Below, in pieces: positions 16,652 to 24,486 of a stretch of 33,722 nucleotides of DNA. Both the position numbers and the translations under genes were made by a program. The DNA comes from JAMDCX01 sp049977145. GTDB lineage: Bacteria > Planctomycetota > Phycisphaerae > WQYP01. Where the stretch lies: NCBI GenBank assembly GCA_049977145.1, contig JBMFGW010000031.1:1-33722 (forward strand), in the 5' to 3' direction. How positions within the stretch are numbered: position 1 is the stretch's first letter; each line of letters begins with the position of its first letter. The notes beneath the pieces were generated by a model. It saw nothing but the letters and a program-made list of their open reading frames with translations. It searched no databases and had not been told where the DNA came from.

Positions 16652-17205
16652 GGTGCACCATCCCGCATTACCATACGCTTGCCGAATCCGGTGGTGCGGA
16701 TATGCGCGTAATCGTGTCCTGCATCGCTGGGCCAGCAGGCAAGAAAAATCAGCGGATCAGCGCCCGTATTGATCATGCGGTGAGCGGTGTCCCCGGGGAT
16801 ATAGTGCACCGTACCGGGCGCCATCATTTGGCTCCAAGTTTTGCCCTCCGCGTCCATCAATAGCATCACCCCGCTGCCCTTTACAGTGGCGTAAAACTCC
16901 GCACGATCCCGAATAAGGTGGAAATGACCATGGGTCATGAAGTATTCGTCCCCTACCCGCCCCGGTTGCAGAACCGTTGACCCCCAGAAAAGCCCGCCGG
17001 GTGTCCCGTTCGGAACGGGTCTCCAGAAGCGAACCCGGTAGACCTCGGTATCGGGATTCAGACTTTTCCACGCCCTTTCGTCGTGGAAAAGGCCGGCAAG
17101 TTGGCCAAGGCTCTTCACCGATTCTTCTATGCCTTCTCCCGATATTTCGCCTGACGACCAATCGACGAAAGTAGGCTGCGGACTGCCGGTAACATTGGCA
17201 CTCAT
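16639..17205 (-). CDS. Cupin-type glucose-6-phosphate isomerase
   Basis: A 188-aa protein close in size and motif to archaeal-type glucose-6-phosphate isomerases. The metal ligands fit the family pattern His94-x-His96-x6-Glu103 ('THGHFHLIRDRAEFY') and His142 ('GDTAHRMIN'). It should interconvert glucose 6-phosphate and fructose 6-phosphate in the cytoplasm. It is the first gene of the four-gene unit. ATG at 17205 (AAGGG upstream) is preferred over one at 17250, because the candidate promoter at 17260-17288 would start transcription almost on the latter. The shared operon with a ROK kinase and two further isomerases suggests a dedicated sugar-entry pathway. Confidence 0.88.
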   Translation of the reverse strand: MSANVTGSPQPTFVDWSSGEISGEGIEESVKSLGQLAGLFHDERAWKSLNPDTEVYRVRFWRPVPNGTPGGLFWGSTVLQPGRVGDEYFMTHGHFHLIRDRAEFYATVKGSGVMLLMDAEGKTWSQMMAPGTVHYIPGDTAHRMINTGADPLIFLACWPSDAGHDYAHIRTTGFGKRMVMRDGAPCLI

Positions 17206-17259
17206 AAATCGTAACCCTTCAGAGGTCTTGCGGCGGACCAGACTCACCATGCGCCGAAC

Positions 17260-17288
17260 CGTATAAGAGGTATATCCATCCCGTTCAA
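17260..17288 (-). promoter_or_regulatory. Candidate promoter of the isomerase/kinase cassette
   Basis: On the minus strand TTGAAC (17288-17283), 17-bp spacer, TATACG (17265-17260). Matches are four of six in each box, so this is only a moderate candidate. A second possible -35, TTGACT, lies just upstream. Confidence 0.35.
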
Positions 17289-17313
17289 CAAAAGCAAGTC
17301 AACTTTTCTACCC

Positions 17314-17336
17314 ACGTAAGGGCTGTGGCTTTACGT
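17314..17336. promoter_or_regulatory. Operator-like inverted repeat between isomerase cassette and M16 genes
   Basis: ACGTAA (17314-17319) and TTACGT (17331-17336) form an inverted repeat with an 11-bp centre, placed just upstream of the candidate cassette promoter. GGGCT/AGCCC (17320-17324 and 17340-17344) overlaps it as an alternative pairing. No matching regulator gene is adjacent. Confidence 0.35.
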
Positions 17337-17438
17337 AATAGCCCCAGGAAACTACAGTATCTATTTAGGTAGCGATGTGGAGTATGTATATTGGCGGCGT
17401 TGGTGTGCAGAGCGGTCCGCAATAATCAGGAGTCGTAT

Positions 17439-18710
17439 GTGGCAGTGGTAGAAACCGCCGGTGAAAAAAGCCGGCAGCAAGTAACAACATTATCCAATGG
17501 TCTAACCGTACTGGTCGAATCGATGGTCGGCGTGCGCTCAGCGGCGATGACACTGCTGACACCGATGGGGGCCGCATCAGATCCGGCGGAGGCGTTGGGC
17601 AGTGCCAATGTGCTGGCCGATTGGGTTACGCGGGGGGCCGGTGAAAGGGACAATCGCGCGATAACCGATTACCTGGATTCTCTGGGCGTGCAACGATCCA
17701 CCAGTGCGGAAACCGTTTTCATGCGCTACAGTGCTTCCATGCTGGCGGATAAGTTGCCGCAGGTGTTGGCCGTGTATGGGGATATTCTGCTGCGGCCCAT
17801 GCTGCCTGAGGCGGGTTTTGCGCCGGCGCGTGATCTGGCCCTGCAGCAATTGGACGCCATTGAAGATGAGCCCTCGCAGAAATTGAATCTGTTGCTTAAA
17901 TCGCGTCATTTTCCGGACCCGTTTGGCCGACCCGTGGTGGGAACCAAAGAACACCTGAAAAATTTAACACCGGCGGGTTTACGGAAGGATTTTCAAAGCC
18001 GTAGCACGGCGCGTGGCTCAATTCTCGCGGTGGCCGGGGCGGTGGAATTGGCTGCTGTGCGCGATATGGTGGAACAACATTTTGGATCCTGGCGGCCCCA
18101 AGAACCGGTGCAGCGCCCCGTACAGGCGGCGGCGGGGGGGCTGTGGCATGAACAGCATGCCAGTAATCAAGTGCAGATTGGTTTGGCTTACGATGCCGTT
18201 GCGGAATCGGATCCCGACAGTATTGTTTTGCAATTGGCCATGAATATATTAAGCGGCGGTATGGGGGCGCGGCTGTTCTCGGAGATCCGCGAAAAGCAGG
18301 GTTTGTGCTATGCCGTCAACGCGGGTTATATGAGCCTCCAACACGTTGGTGCGGTTCTGGGCTATGCCGGTACCGTTCCGGAGCGGGCGCAGAAGACGCT
18401 GGATTCATTTCTGCTTGAATTACAACGCCTCGGCAATGGTGCGCAGCAGGACGAGTTGGACCGGGCGCAGGTGGGTATGAAAGCCCGCGTGATTATGAAT
18501 GGCGAAAGTTCCACCGCCCGCGCCGCGGCCATTGCGCATGATTTTTATCATTATGGCCGGCCCCGAACTTTGGACGAATTGCGCTTGCGAATTGAAAATG
18601 TTGATCTCCAGCGGCTTAACGCTTTTCTGGATTCGCATCGGCCCGGTAAATTGACGGTGGTAACGATCGGGCCGGCCCCGCTGGCTGTCCCGGTGGATAT
18701 GATAGGTTAA
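17439..18710 (+). CDS. M16-family peptidase subunit, catalytically inactive type
   Basis: A 423-aa member of the M16 (pitrilysin / mitochondrial-processing-peptidase-like) family. At the position of the zinc motif HxxEH it has 'NVLAD' (57-61): both His and the Glu are replaced, so it cannot bind zinc. It keeps the substrate-side 'FSEIREKQGLCYAV' motif (Arg and Tyr), the hallmark of the non-catalytic partner in M16B heterodimers. I chose GTG at 17439, with CAGGAG 6 nt before it, over the upstream TTG at 17391. The active partner follows 73 bp downstream. No signal peptide is seen, so the pair is probably cytoplasmic. Function in the bacterium unknown; such pairs degrade peptides or process small precursors. 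Confidence 0.88.
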   Translation: MAVVETAGEKSRQQVTTLSNGLTVLVESMVGVRSAAMTLLTPMGAASDPAEALGSANVLADWVTRGAGERDNRAITDYLDSLGVQRSTSAETVFMRYSASMLADKLPQVLAVYGDILLRPMLPEAGFAPARDLALQQLDAIEDEPSQKLNLLLKSRHFPDPFGRPVVGTKEHLKNLTPAGLRKDFQSRSTARGSILAVAGAVELAAVRDMVEQHFGSWRPQEPVQRPVQAAAGGLWHEQHASNQVQIGLAYDAVAESDPDSIVLQLAMNILSGGMGARLFSEIREKQGLCYAVNAGYMSLQHVGAVLGYAGTVPERAQKTLDSFLLELQRLGNGAQQDELDRAQVGMKARVIMNGESSTARAAAIAHDFYHYGRPRTLDELRLRIENVDLQRLNAFLDSHRPGKLTVVTIGPAPLAVPVDMIG

Positions 18711-18783
18711 TAAGAATGCGGGCGCGGGGCTCGCAAACGCCTTTGGCATTGTTGTGTGCCCGCATTATCCGGAGAGTTTTTAC

Positions 18784-20007
18784 ATGGTGAATTTCCAACA
18801 TACGCAGTTACACAATGGCATGGATATTGTGGCCGAGGTAAATACCGAAGCCCAAAGCGTAGCTATCGGATTCATGACAAAAACGGGCGCCCGTGATGAA
18901 TCCGACGCGGTTTCCGGTGTATCGCATTTCCTTGAACACATGATGTTCAAAGGCACCGCCCGTCGCTCCAGCGCGGATGTGAACCGTGAATTTGATGCCA
19001 TGGGAGCGCGTAACAATGCCTTCACCAGCAATGAAGTGACCTGTTATTGGGCCCATATTCTCCCGGAATTTTTACCCGCGGCCCTTGATCTGCTGGCCGA
19101 TATGCTGCGCCCGGCCTTGCGCGGTGAAGATTTTGACATGGAAAAGAAAGTTATTCTTGAAGAAATTGCCCTGTATCTGGATCGTCCTGGCCACGTGCTT
19201 TATGAGGCGGTTATGCAGGATCACTTTCGTAATCATCCGCTGGCGCATTCGGTGTTGGGCACGAAGGAATCCGTCACCGCATTAACACGCGATCAGATGC
19301 AAAGTTATTTTGATGCCCGTTATGGCCCTGGCAACATGGTACTGGCGGTAGCTGGGAAAATGGATTTTGCGGAACTGGTGCGGCTGGCGGAACAAAAATG
19401 CGGGCAGTGGAAACATCTGGATGTGCAGCGGCAATATCCGGCGGCGGAAATTAAGGGTGGAGTGCGGCATATTGTCGATCCCAAACTCAAACGCCATTAC
19501 GTGGCCATGATCTGTCCCGGACCTTCCGCGCAGCATGAGGGGCGGTACGCGGCGCAAGTGCTTTCCGATGTGATTGGTGATCATGATGGATCGCGGTTTT
19601 ATTGGGCCCTTGTGGAGCCGGGTTTGGCGGATGAAGCGGACTTTTCATTTTACCCGCACGACGGCGCCGGCAGTTTTTTTGCGTATGCCTCCTGTGATCC
19701 GGCACGCGCACAGCAGGTGGCGGAGATACTGCGCAGCGAACTGCAAAGAATTGTTCTCCATGGTCTGGCTGATTCGGAACTTTCCCGCAGCAAAAATAAA
19801 ATCGCCACCGCCGCGGTATTACAGGGAGAACTGCCGCTGGGCCGTATGCGCAATATCTGCGCACGCTGGATTTACAATCATGAATATAAAACTCTGGAAG
19901 AAGATTTACAACTGCTGGAAGGCGTGAACGGGGCGGCAATTAAGAAAGTTATCCAGGAATTTCCATTCCATCCGATCACCACCACCACGCTGGGGCCGGC
20001 GGCCTGA
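18784..20007 (+). CDS. M16-family zinc peptidase, active subunit
   Basis: A 407-aa M16 peptidase with intact inverted zinc motif 'HFLEH' (His48, Glu51, His52) and the distal ligand Glu in 'VILEEIAL' (126 or 127). 'NAFTSNEVTCYWA' (78-90) is the conserved strand that follows. Its 'RFYWALVEPGLADEADF' region lacks the Arg-x-Tyr substrate motif that the upstream subunit keeps, so the two proteins complement each other as an M16B heterodimer. Start at 18784 has GGAGAG 6-8 nt upstream; a frame start at 18754 has none. The stop codon sits in the centre of a perfect GCGGCC-TGA-GGCCGC palindrome. Confidence 0.92.
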   Translation: MVNFQHTQLHNGMDIVAEVNTEAQSVAIGFMTKTGARDESDAVSGVSHFLEHMMFKGTARRSSADVNREFDAMGARNNAFTSNEVTCYWAHILPEFLPAALDLLADMLRPALRGEDFDMEKKVILEEIALYLDRPGHVLYEAVMQDHFRNHPLAHSVLGTKESVTALTRDQMQSYFDARYGPGNMVLAVAGKMDFAELVRLAEQKCGQWKHLDVQRQYPAAEIKGGVRHIVDPKLKRHYVAMICPGPSAQHEGRYAAQVLSDVIGDHDGSRFYWALVEPGLADEADFSFYPHDGAGSFFAYASCDPARAQQVAEILRSELQRIVLHGLADSELSRSKNKIATAAVLQGELPLGRMRNICARWIYNHEYKTLEEDLQLLEGVNGAAIKKVIQEFPFHPITTTTLGPAA

Positions 20008-20013
20008 GGCCGC
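19999..20013. other. Perfect palindrome around the M16 stop codon
   Basis: GCGGCC (19999-20004), loop TGA, GGCCGC (20008-20013). It could stabilise the 3' end or slow polymerase, but no T-run follows, so I do not call it a terminator. Confidence 0.5.
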
Positions 20014-20349
20014 AACTAGAGCCGGATGGAATCGCCGTTGCTCTCGGCAATTGGCAGTCACAACATCAGTTTACTCAGATTTTGTTAATTGTTCGGCCTA
20101 GTGATTGCAAATGCAGCACTTAGTACTCCGTGCCGGTCAATGGCACGTTGGTCTTGAATAATCCATGACCACAAGTATATCCCACGCTGCGAAGTCATTC
20201 CAGAAGATCAAACGGGGGATAGTGAGGAAAGTTGCAACATACCGCTGGTATTGATGGATTTCTATATTGTCGTTATGGTATTGCATGCGGGCGTGTATTA
20301 GTGCTCTATCAAGACTCATTTGTAGGCTTGACAGAGTACTAGCGTTTCC
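20014..20349. other. Intergenic region before larB
   Basis: No supported gene, repeat or RNA. TTGACA at 20328 lies too close to the larB ATG (20350) to serve as its -35. A 60-aa minus-strand frame at 20137-20319 has no features. Confidence 0.4.
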
Positions 20350-21219
20350 ATGGAGGCTGACGTGGCGTTAAAAGTGGTTAAAATGGACGCCAAGAGGCGC
20401 TCTACTAAAACACGGACCGCGGGAGATACGTCACCAACCACAAGTACACCACCGCTTCCGGACTATGGCCAACGCGCTATTGAGGCGTTGTTGCGAGAAG
20501 TCGCAACGGGGCGGATAAAGGTCGAACCGGCGATGAATCGCCTGCGTCTTTTGGCGTCTGAATCCATGGACTTTGCAACGCTGGATCATCATCGGACTCT
20601 GCGCAAGGGATTCCCGGAAGTTGTTTACTGCCAGGGGAAAACTTGTCGGCAGGTGGCGGCGATTGTGCAGCGGCTGGCACAACGGGGAACGCGGGTGCTG
20701 GGCACCAGAGCCTCAGCGGAACAATTTGCGGCGGCACAGAGACTGGTACCGGAATTGCAATATCATCCGGTGGCACGAGCGCTGTGGCTGAACCGTGACG
20801 TCAGTGCCAAAATGGAAGGTGTGGTCGTGATTGCGGCCGGCACCAGTGATCTGGCCGTGGCGGAAGAGGCGGCGCTGACACTTGAACTTATGGGGCAGCA
20901 ACCCAATCGGATATGGGATGTGGGTGTGGCAGGCTTGCATCGGTTATTGAATCGCCTGGATGAGATTCGTCAGGCGCATGTGATTGTGGCTGTAGCCGGT
21001 ATGGAAGGGGCCTTGCCTGGGGTACTGGCGGGGCTGGTCGCGGCTCCTGTTATTGCAGTGCCCACAAGTGTGGGATATGGGGCCAGTTTCGGCGGCCTTG
21101 CCGCCCTGCTGGGAATGCTCAACAGTTGCGCTCCGGGGTTGGCGGTGGTCAATATCGATAATGGATTTGGTGCCGCTTATATGGCGGCTATAATCAACAT
21201 GTTGTCGGCCTGCCAATAG
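20350..21219 (+). CDS. larB: LarB, nickel-pincer cofactor biosynthesis carboxylase/hydrolase
   Basis: A 289-aa protein related to AIR carboxylase (PurE fold). The LarB signature 'LDHHRTLRKGFPEVVYCQGK' lies at about 78-97, followed by the PurE-like glycine-rich core 'VVVIAAGTSDLAVAEEA' (about 157-173), 'WDVGVAGLHRLL' and 'VAGMEGALPGVLAGLVAAPVIAVPTSVGYG'-type segments (about 216-245). LarB carboxylates and hydrolyses nicotinic acid adenine dinucleotide, the first step to the nickel-pincer nucleotide used by lactate racemase and relatives. No larC, larE or larA lies in this window, so the partner genes must be elsewhere or absent. N-terminal 40 residues are low complexity, basic and Thr-rich. 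Confidence 0.93.
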   Translation: MEADVALKVVKMDAKRRSTKTRTAGDTSPTTSTPPLPDYGQRAIEALLREVATGRIKVEPAMNRLRLLASESMDFATLDHHRTLRKGFPEVVYCQGKTCRQVAAIVQRLAQRGTRVLGTRASAEQFAAAQRLVPELQYHPVARALWLNRDVSAKMEGVVVIAAGTSDLAVAEEAALTLELMGQQPNRIWDVGVAGLHRLLNRLDEIRQAHVIVAVAGMEGALPGVLAGLVAAPVIAVPTSVGYGASFGGLAALLGMLNSCAPGLAVVNIDNGFGAAYMAAIINMLSACQ

Positions 21220-21329
21220 GATTTTCCGGCGACAGGCCGTTGCTTAATGAGCTGGCGCTAAAATTGGCACGGCATTCCATCCTTTTTGCAGCCAACCGTT
21301 CCCCGCCTGATTCGGAGGGAATAACATAC

Positions 21330-21980
21330 TTAGACCGTCCGGGTTGGCTCCGACGAAGCTGCCGTAAACTCAGGTTCTGACAAATGACCAGACAGAAGCA
21401 CGGGGGTGGCCCGTTGTTCCAGTTTCTTAATCCGTAATGATTTGGCCACATCCAAACCCTTGTCAAAGGCCTTCATGTTAATTTCCAGCAGCGCGGGCTT
21501 AATCCTGCTTTGGATGGTTTTTCGGACACTGTCCCTGGCTAGAACGCCCGTAAGTTCCACCGTCATGCCCACCGCCAAAATATTAGCCGTCATGACATTG
21601 CCAATTTCATACTTGGCGGTACTGATGATTGGAAAACCATAAACGTCCCAGTTTTCCTGATCCCGAACCGGAACCCGCACCAGATTGTTGTCCACCAATA
21701 CGAGGGCGCGATTTTTCAGATCGCTTTTGTACATATCGTAGGTTCGCTGATCCAGAGCCAACATAAAATCCACATGGGTGGATTCCGGAAATTCGATCGG
21801 CTCATCGGCGATTATGACGTCCGCTTTAGTCGGACCGCCGCGGACTTGTGAGGTATAAGTTGGCACCTGCGTGGCAAAACGATGCTCATACTGGATAGCA
21901 GTTTCCGCGAAAATGGTACCGGCCAGCATGTTACCCTGCCCACCAATACCGACAAATCGTAATTCATAATGAAACGCCAT
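21330..21980 (-). CDS. korC: 2-oxoacid:ferredoxin oxidoreductase gamma subunit
   Basis: A 216-aa gamma subunit: N-terminal 'RFVGIGGQGNMLAG' nucleotide-like loop, then 'SYTSQVRGG'-like 'PTYTSQVRGGPTKADVI' (about 40-56), the standard gamma-domain core. The ATG at 21980 is chosen because AAGGAG sits 7 nt before it; a TTG two codons upstream would be only 1 nt from that site. It follows korB by about 11 bp and is last in korDABC. With its partners it decarboxylates a 2-oxoacid (probably 2-oxoglutarate) to the acyl-CoA and reduces ferredoxin. An extra 40-residue C-terminal tail is variable. Confidence 0.88.
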   Translation of the reverse strand: MAFHYELRFVGIGGQGNMLAGTIFAETAIQYEHRFATQVPTYTSQVRGGPTKADVIIADEPIEFPESTHVDFMLALDQRTYDMYKSDLKNRALVLVDNNLVRVPVRDQENWDVYGFPIISTAKYEIGNVMTANILAVGMTVELTGVLARDSVRKTIQSRIKPALLEINMKAFDKGLDVAKSLRIKKLEQRATPVLLSGHLSEPEFTAASSEPTRTV

Positions 21981-21991
21981 TGGCAAACTCC

Positions 21992-22819
21992 TTAAACAGC
22001 GGCCTTTCCGCTCACCTCTTGTACTAATTCATAATAGGCTTGGACATATTCTTTTTTCCCGGTATCGTCGACAAATATGCCGGTAATCATTTTGCCGACC
22101 AATTCCTCCGGGCTTAGGGTTTTAGCGTTATTTCGGCTGACCGTAATATTGCGGATATGGTCCACCAACGCTACCGGGTTGCCCAACTTATTTCTCCCGC
22201 CCCACTGGATCTGGCAATTACTTATTGCATCAATCACGCTGATTCCCTTATGCTCCAAGCCTTTCCGAATATAATTTTTCAGGGATATCGGATCGGCCAC
22301 GCTGCCGCGGGCAACAAACGTGGCCCCCGCGCCGCGGGCGAGTTCCACCACATCAAAGTTGGAGTCGATATTGCCTCTTGGCATCGTGGACGCGTATGAT
22401 CCGGGCGGGGTGGTTGGGGAATATTGCCCGCCCGTCATGCCATAAATCCAGTTGTTCACCAGCACAATGGTGATGTCGATATTTCTTCTACACGCGTGGA
22501 TAAAGTGATTTCCGCCGATGGCGACCATATCACCATCTCCGGAAAACAGCACTACATGCATACCCGGATGGCACATTTTAATCGCGGTGGCGGCAGGTAC
22601 GGATCGGCCGTGTAAGGTGTGCAGCGTATGAAAATCAACATAACCGGAACCGCGGGCGGAGCAACCGATACCTGAGACCATCACAATATCGTTTTTATCC
22701 CAATGCAGTTCATCAATGGCGACGATCAGGGCTTTAAGAACTGTTCCATTGCCGCAGCCGGGGCACCAGTACAGTGGCAACTTATCATTCCGCAGGTAAT
22801 GGGAGTAATCCACGCTCAT
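21992..22819 (-). CDS. korB: 2-oxoacid:ferredoxin oxidoreductase beta subunit (TPP-binding)
   Basis: A 275-aa subunit with 'WCPGCGNGTVLKAL' (18-31) at the start, 'SGIGCSARGSGYVDFHTLH' (about 49-67), the thiamine-diphosphate motif 'FSGDGDMVAIGGNHFIHA' (about 92-109) and 'NNWIYGMTGGQYSPTTPPG' (about 122-140). These are typical of KorB/OorB. The ATG overlaps the korA stop by 4 bp. It carries TPP and probably one [4Fe-4S] cluster through the Cys residues near the N-terminus and middle. Confidence 0.92.
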   Translation of the reverse strand: MSVDYSHYLRNDKLPLYWCPGCGNGTVLKALIVAIDELHWDKNDIVMVSGIGCSARGSGYVDFHTLHTLHGRSVPAATAIKMCHPGMHVVLFSGDGDMVAIGGNHFIHACRRNIDITIVLVNNWIYGMTGGQYSPTTPPGSYASTMPRGNIDSNFDVVELARGAGATFVARGSVADPISLKNYIRKGLEHKGISVIDAISNCQIQWGGRNKLGNPVALVDHIRNITVSRNNAKTLSPEELVGKMITGIFVDDTGKKEYVQAYYELVQEVSGKAAV

Positions 22820-24030
22820 TTTGCCACCTCTCTGATTTTTTCCAAAATCTGTTGCGGTCGGATGGGGATTCCTGACGCCTGTAACACGGTATGAATGTCA
22901 GAACGCCCCGCCAGGGCGCGCTGTACCTCAAGAACCATTTGCCCCAAGTTCACTTCGCTGACAATAATATGCTTGTAACGCTCTCCCAACTCGCGAACCT
23001 GTTTTTCCGGAAATGGCCACACGGTCAGAGGCCTGAACATTCCAACTTTAATTCCCCGGGCGCGGGCCTCCTTAATAGCCACACGCACGGTGTTGGCATT
23101 GCTGCCGTAGGCAATGATGGCCAATTCCGCATCATCCATCTGATAATATTCGAAACTTTCAATGGCACTGCTGGCATCAAGAATTTTACTGATCATACGC
23201 TTTTCATCGGCCTGTACCGCGGTAGGATTTTCGGTGGGAAAACCCGTGGCATCTTTATTCAAACCAGTCATGTGAAAGCGGTAACGCGGAAAGTTCGCAC
23301 GATTGGGCAGCGGCGGTACCACGCCAAAGCGGGCGACATCGTAGGGGCGGTAGTCCCCGGGGTCCACAGTGGGTTGTGGCCGGTCAATAATCTTAAACTC
23401 ACTAAGCGGCGGAATGGTCACACCGCTGCTGAGATGCCCTAAAATAGCATCGGACAGAATCATCACCGGCGTACGGTATTGTTCCGCCAGATTGAACGCA
23501 CGAATGGTTTCCGTATAGCATTCCAACAGGCTGCCGGGAGCCAAGGCGATAATCATATGATCTCCGTGCGTACCCCAGCGGGCCTGCATGTAATCGCTTT
23601 GGGAAGCACGGGTGGGCAGTCCCGTTGACGGGCCACCCCGCATGACATTCACAATCACCAGCGGTAGTTCCATCATGCAGGCCATACCGATCCCTTCCTG
23701 CTTAAGGGAAATGCCCGGACCACTGGATGCCGTCATGGCTTTGAAGCCTGCGTAACTGGCCCCCGCGGCTGCAATAATACTGGCAATCTCATCTTCCATT
23801 TGCATGAAAACGCCGCCCACTTCCGGCATGCGGCGGGCCAGAAGTTCCGGAATTTCACTTGATGGCGTAATGGGATAGCCGGCATAGAACCGACACCCGG
23901 CGGCCAGCGCCGCTTCCGCGATCAATTCATTGCCATTCATGATTTTGACTGCGGGTGCCGCTGAAACTTCCGGTACCGTGCTGCCAGCAGGTGACAATTT
24001 AACTTCCGGCATGAGGTTAATACTCGACAT
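22816..24030 (-). CDS. korA: 2-oxoacid:ferredoxin oxidoreductase alpha subunit
   Basis: A 404-aa alpha subunit. 'GCRFYAGYPITPSSEIPELL' (about 45-64) is the conserved start of domain I; 'MTASSGPGISLKQEGIGMA' and 'RGGPSTGLPTRASQSD' follow; domain II ends in 'IVSEVNLGQM'. The arrangement matches 2-oxoglutarate-type KorA, not the pyruvate enzyme, though specificity is a family-level guess. ATG at 24030 is used; the frame runs further upstream but into korD. About 30 N-terminal residues (Ser/Pro/Val-rich) precede the conserved part, longer than usual. Gap to korD 13 bp. Confidence 0.92.
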   Translation of the reverse strand: MSSINLMPEVKLSPAGSTVPEVSAAPAVKIMNGNELIAEAALAAGCRFYAGYPITPSSEIPELLARRMPEVGGVFMQMEDEIASIIAAAGASYAGFKAMTASSGPGISLKQEGIGMACMMELPLVIVNVMRGGPSTGLPTRASQSDYMQARWGTHGDHMIIALAPGSLLECYTETIRAFNLAEQYRTPVMILSDAILGHLSSGVTIPPLSEFKIIDRPQPTVDPGDYRPYDVARFGVVPPLPNRANFPRYRFHMTGLNKDATGFPTENPTAVQADEKRMISKILDASSAIESFEYYQMDDAELAIIAYGSNANTVRVAIKEARARGIKVGMFRPLTVWPFPEKQVRELGERYKHIIVSEVNLGQMVLEVQRALAGRSDIHTVLQASGIPIRPQQILEKIREVAK

Positions 24031-24043
24031 CAAATCAGCCCTT

Positions 24044-24316
24044 TTATTTTGCTTTAACCACGGTTTGACCACGACTGTCGCGGAATGCTGTTTCCACACC
24101 CACATCAACCACGTTGATGGCAAAATGCGGACATACGGCTTCACAGAATTTGCACTTTCTTATGCAATCTTCTGGCCGCATCACCTTACACATGGCACCC
24201 GTCCACACCTGCAGATCCTCAACCAATTCCAAGACCATCTTGGGACATACATCGACACACAGGCCACAAGCTGTACAAAACTTGTTGACCACGACGGGAG
24301 TTTGTTCCAAGACCAT
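24044..24316 (-). CDS. korD: Ferredoxin-like delta subunit of 2-oxoacid oxidoreductase
   Basis: A 90-aa 2x[4Fe-4S] ferredoxin. The first cluster motif is canonical, 'CTACGLCVDVCP' (18-29). The second reads 'CIRKCKFCEAVCP' (about 51-63), Cys-x3-Cys-x2-Cys-x3-Cys, with one residue more between the first two cysteines than the usual x2. It passes electrons from the TPP site to free ferredoxin. First gene of korDABC, with GAGGTG before its ATG and a good promoter at 24382-24411. A 30-residue tail after the second cluster is variable. Confidence 0.88.
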   Translation of the reverse strand: MVLEQTPVVVNKFCTACGLCVDVCPKMVLELVEDLQVWTGAMCKVMRPEDCIRKCKFCEAVCPHFAINVVDVGVETAFRDSRGQTVVKAK

Positions 24317-24381
24317 AGCGGCACCTCAAATCCGGAACCGAGTACAACCATACTTGCAGCTTTTTGAAACCATCTATAAAT

Positions 24382-24411
24382 ATGTTAGCCGATCCATGCT
24401 GGCAATGTCAA
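24382..24411 (-). promoter_or_regulatory. Sigma70-type promoter of korDABC
   Basis: On the minus strand a perfect TTGACA (24411-24406), 18-bp spacer, TAACAT (24387-24382). It lies 66 bp upstream of the korD ATG in the divergent spacer shared with the MDR gene. Confidence 0.6.
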
Positions 24412-24486
24412 CAATAATCCAAGTCCAGCAGGACAGGCGACGTGATTTGAGATAACATTAATTTCCTATAGTTCGGAGTAGACACA

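Noticed and set aside
19999..20013. Rho-independent terminator after the M16 pair
   Set aside because: Stem is perfect but no T-run follows.
20328..20333. TTGACA as larB promoter -35
   Set aside because: Only 16 bp before the ATG, so a -10 would fall inside the gene.
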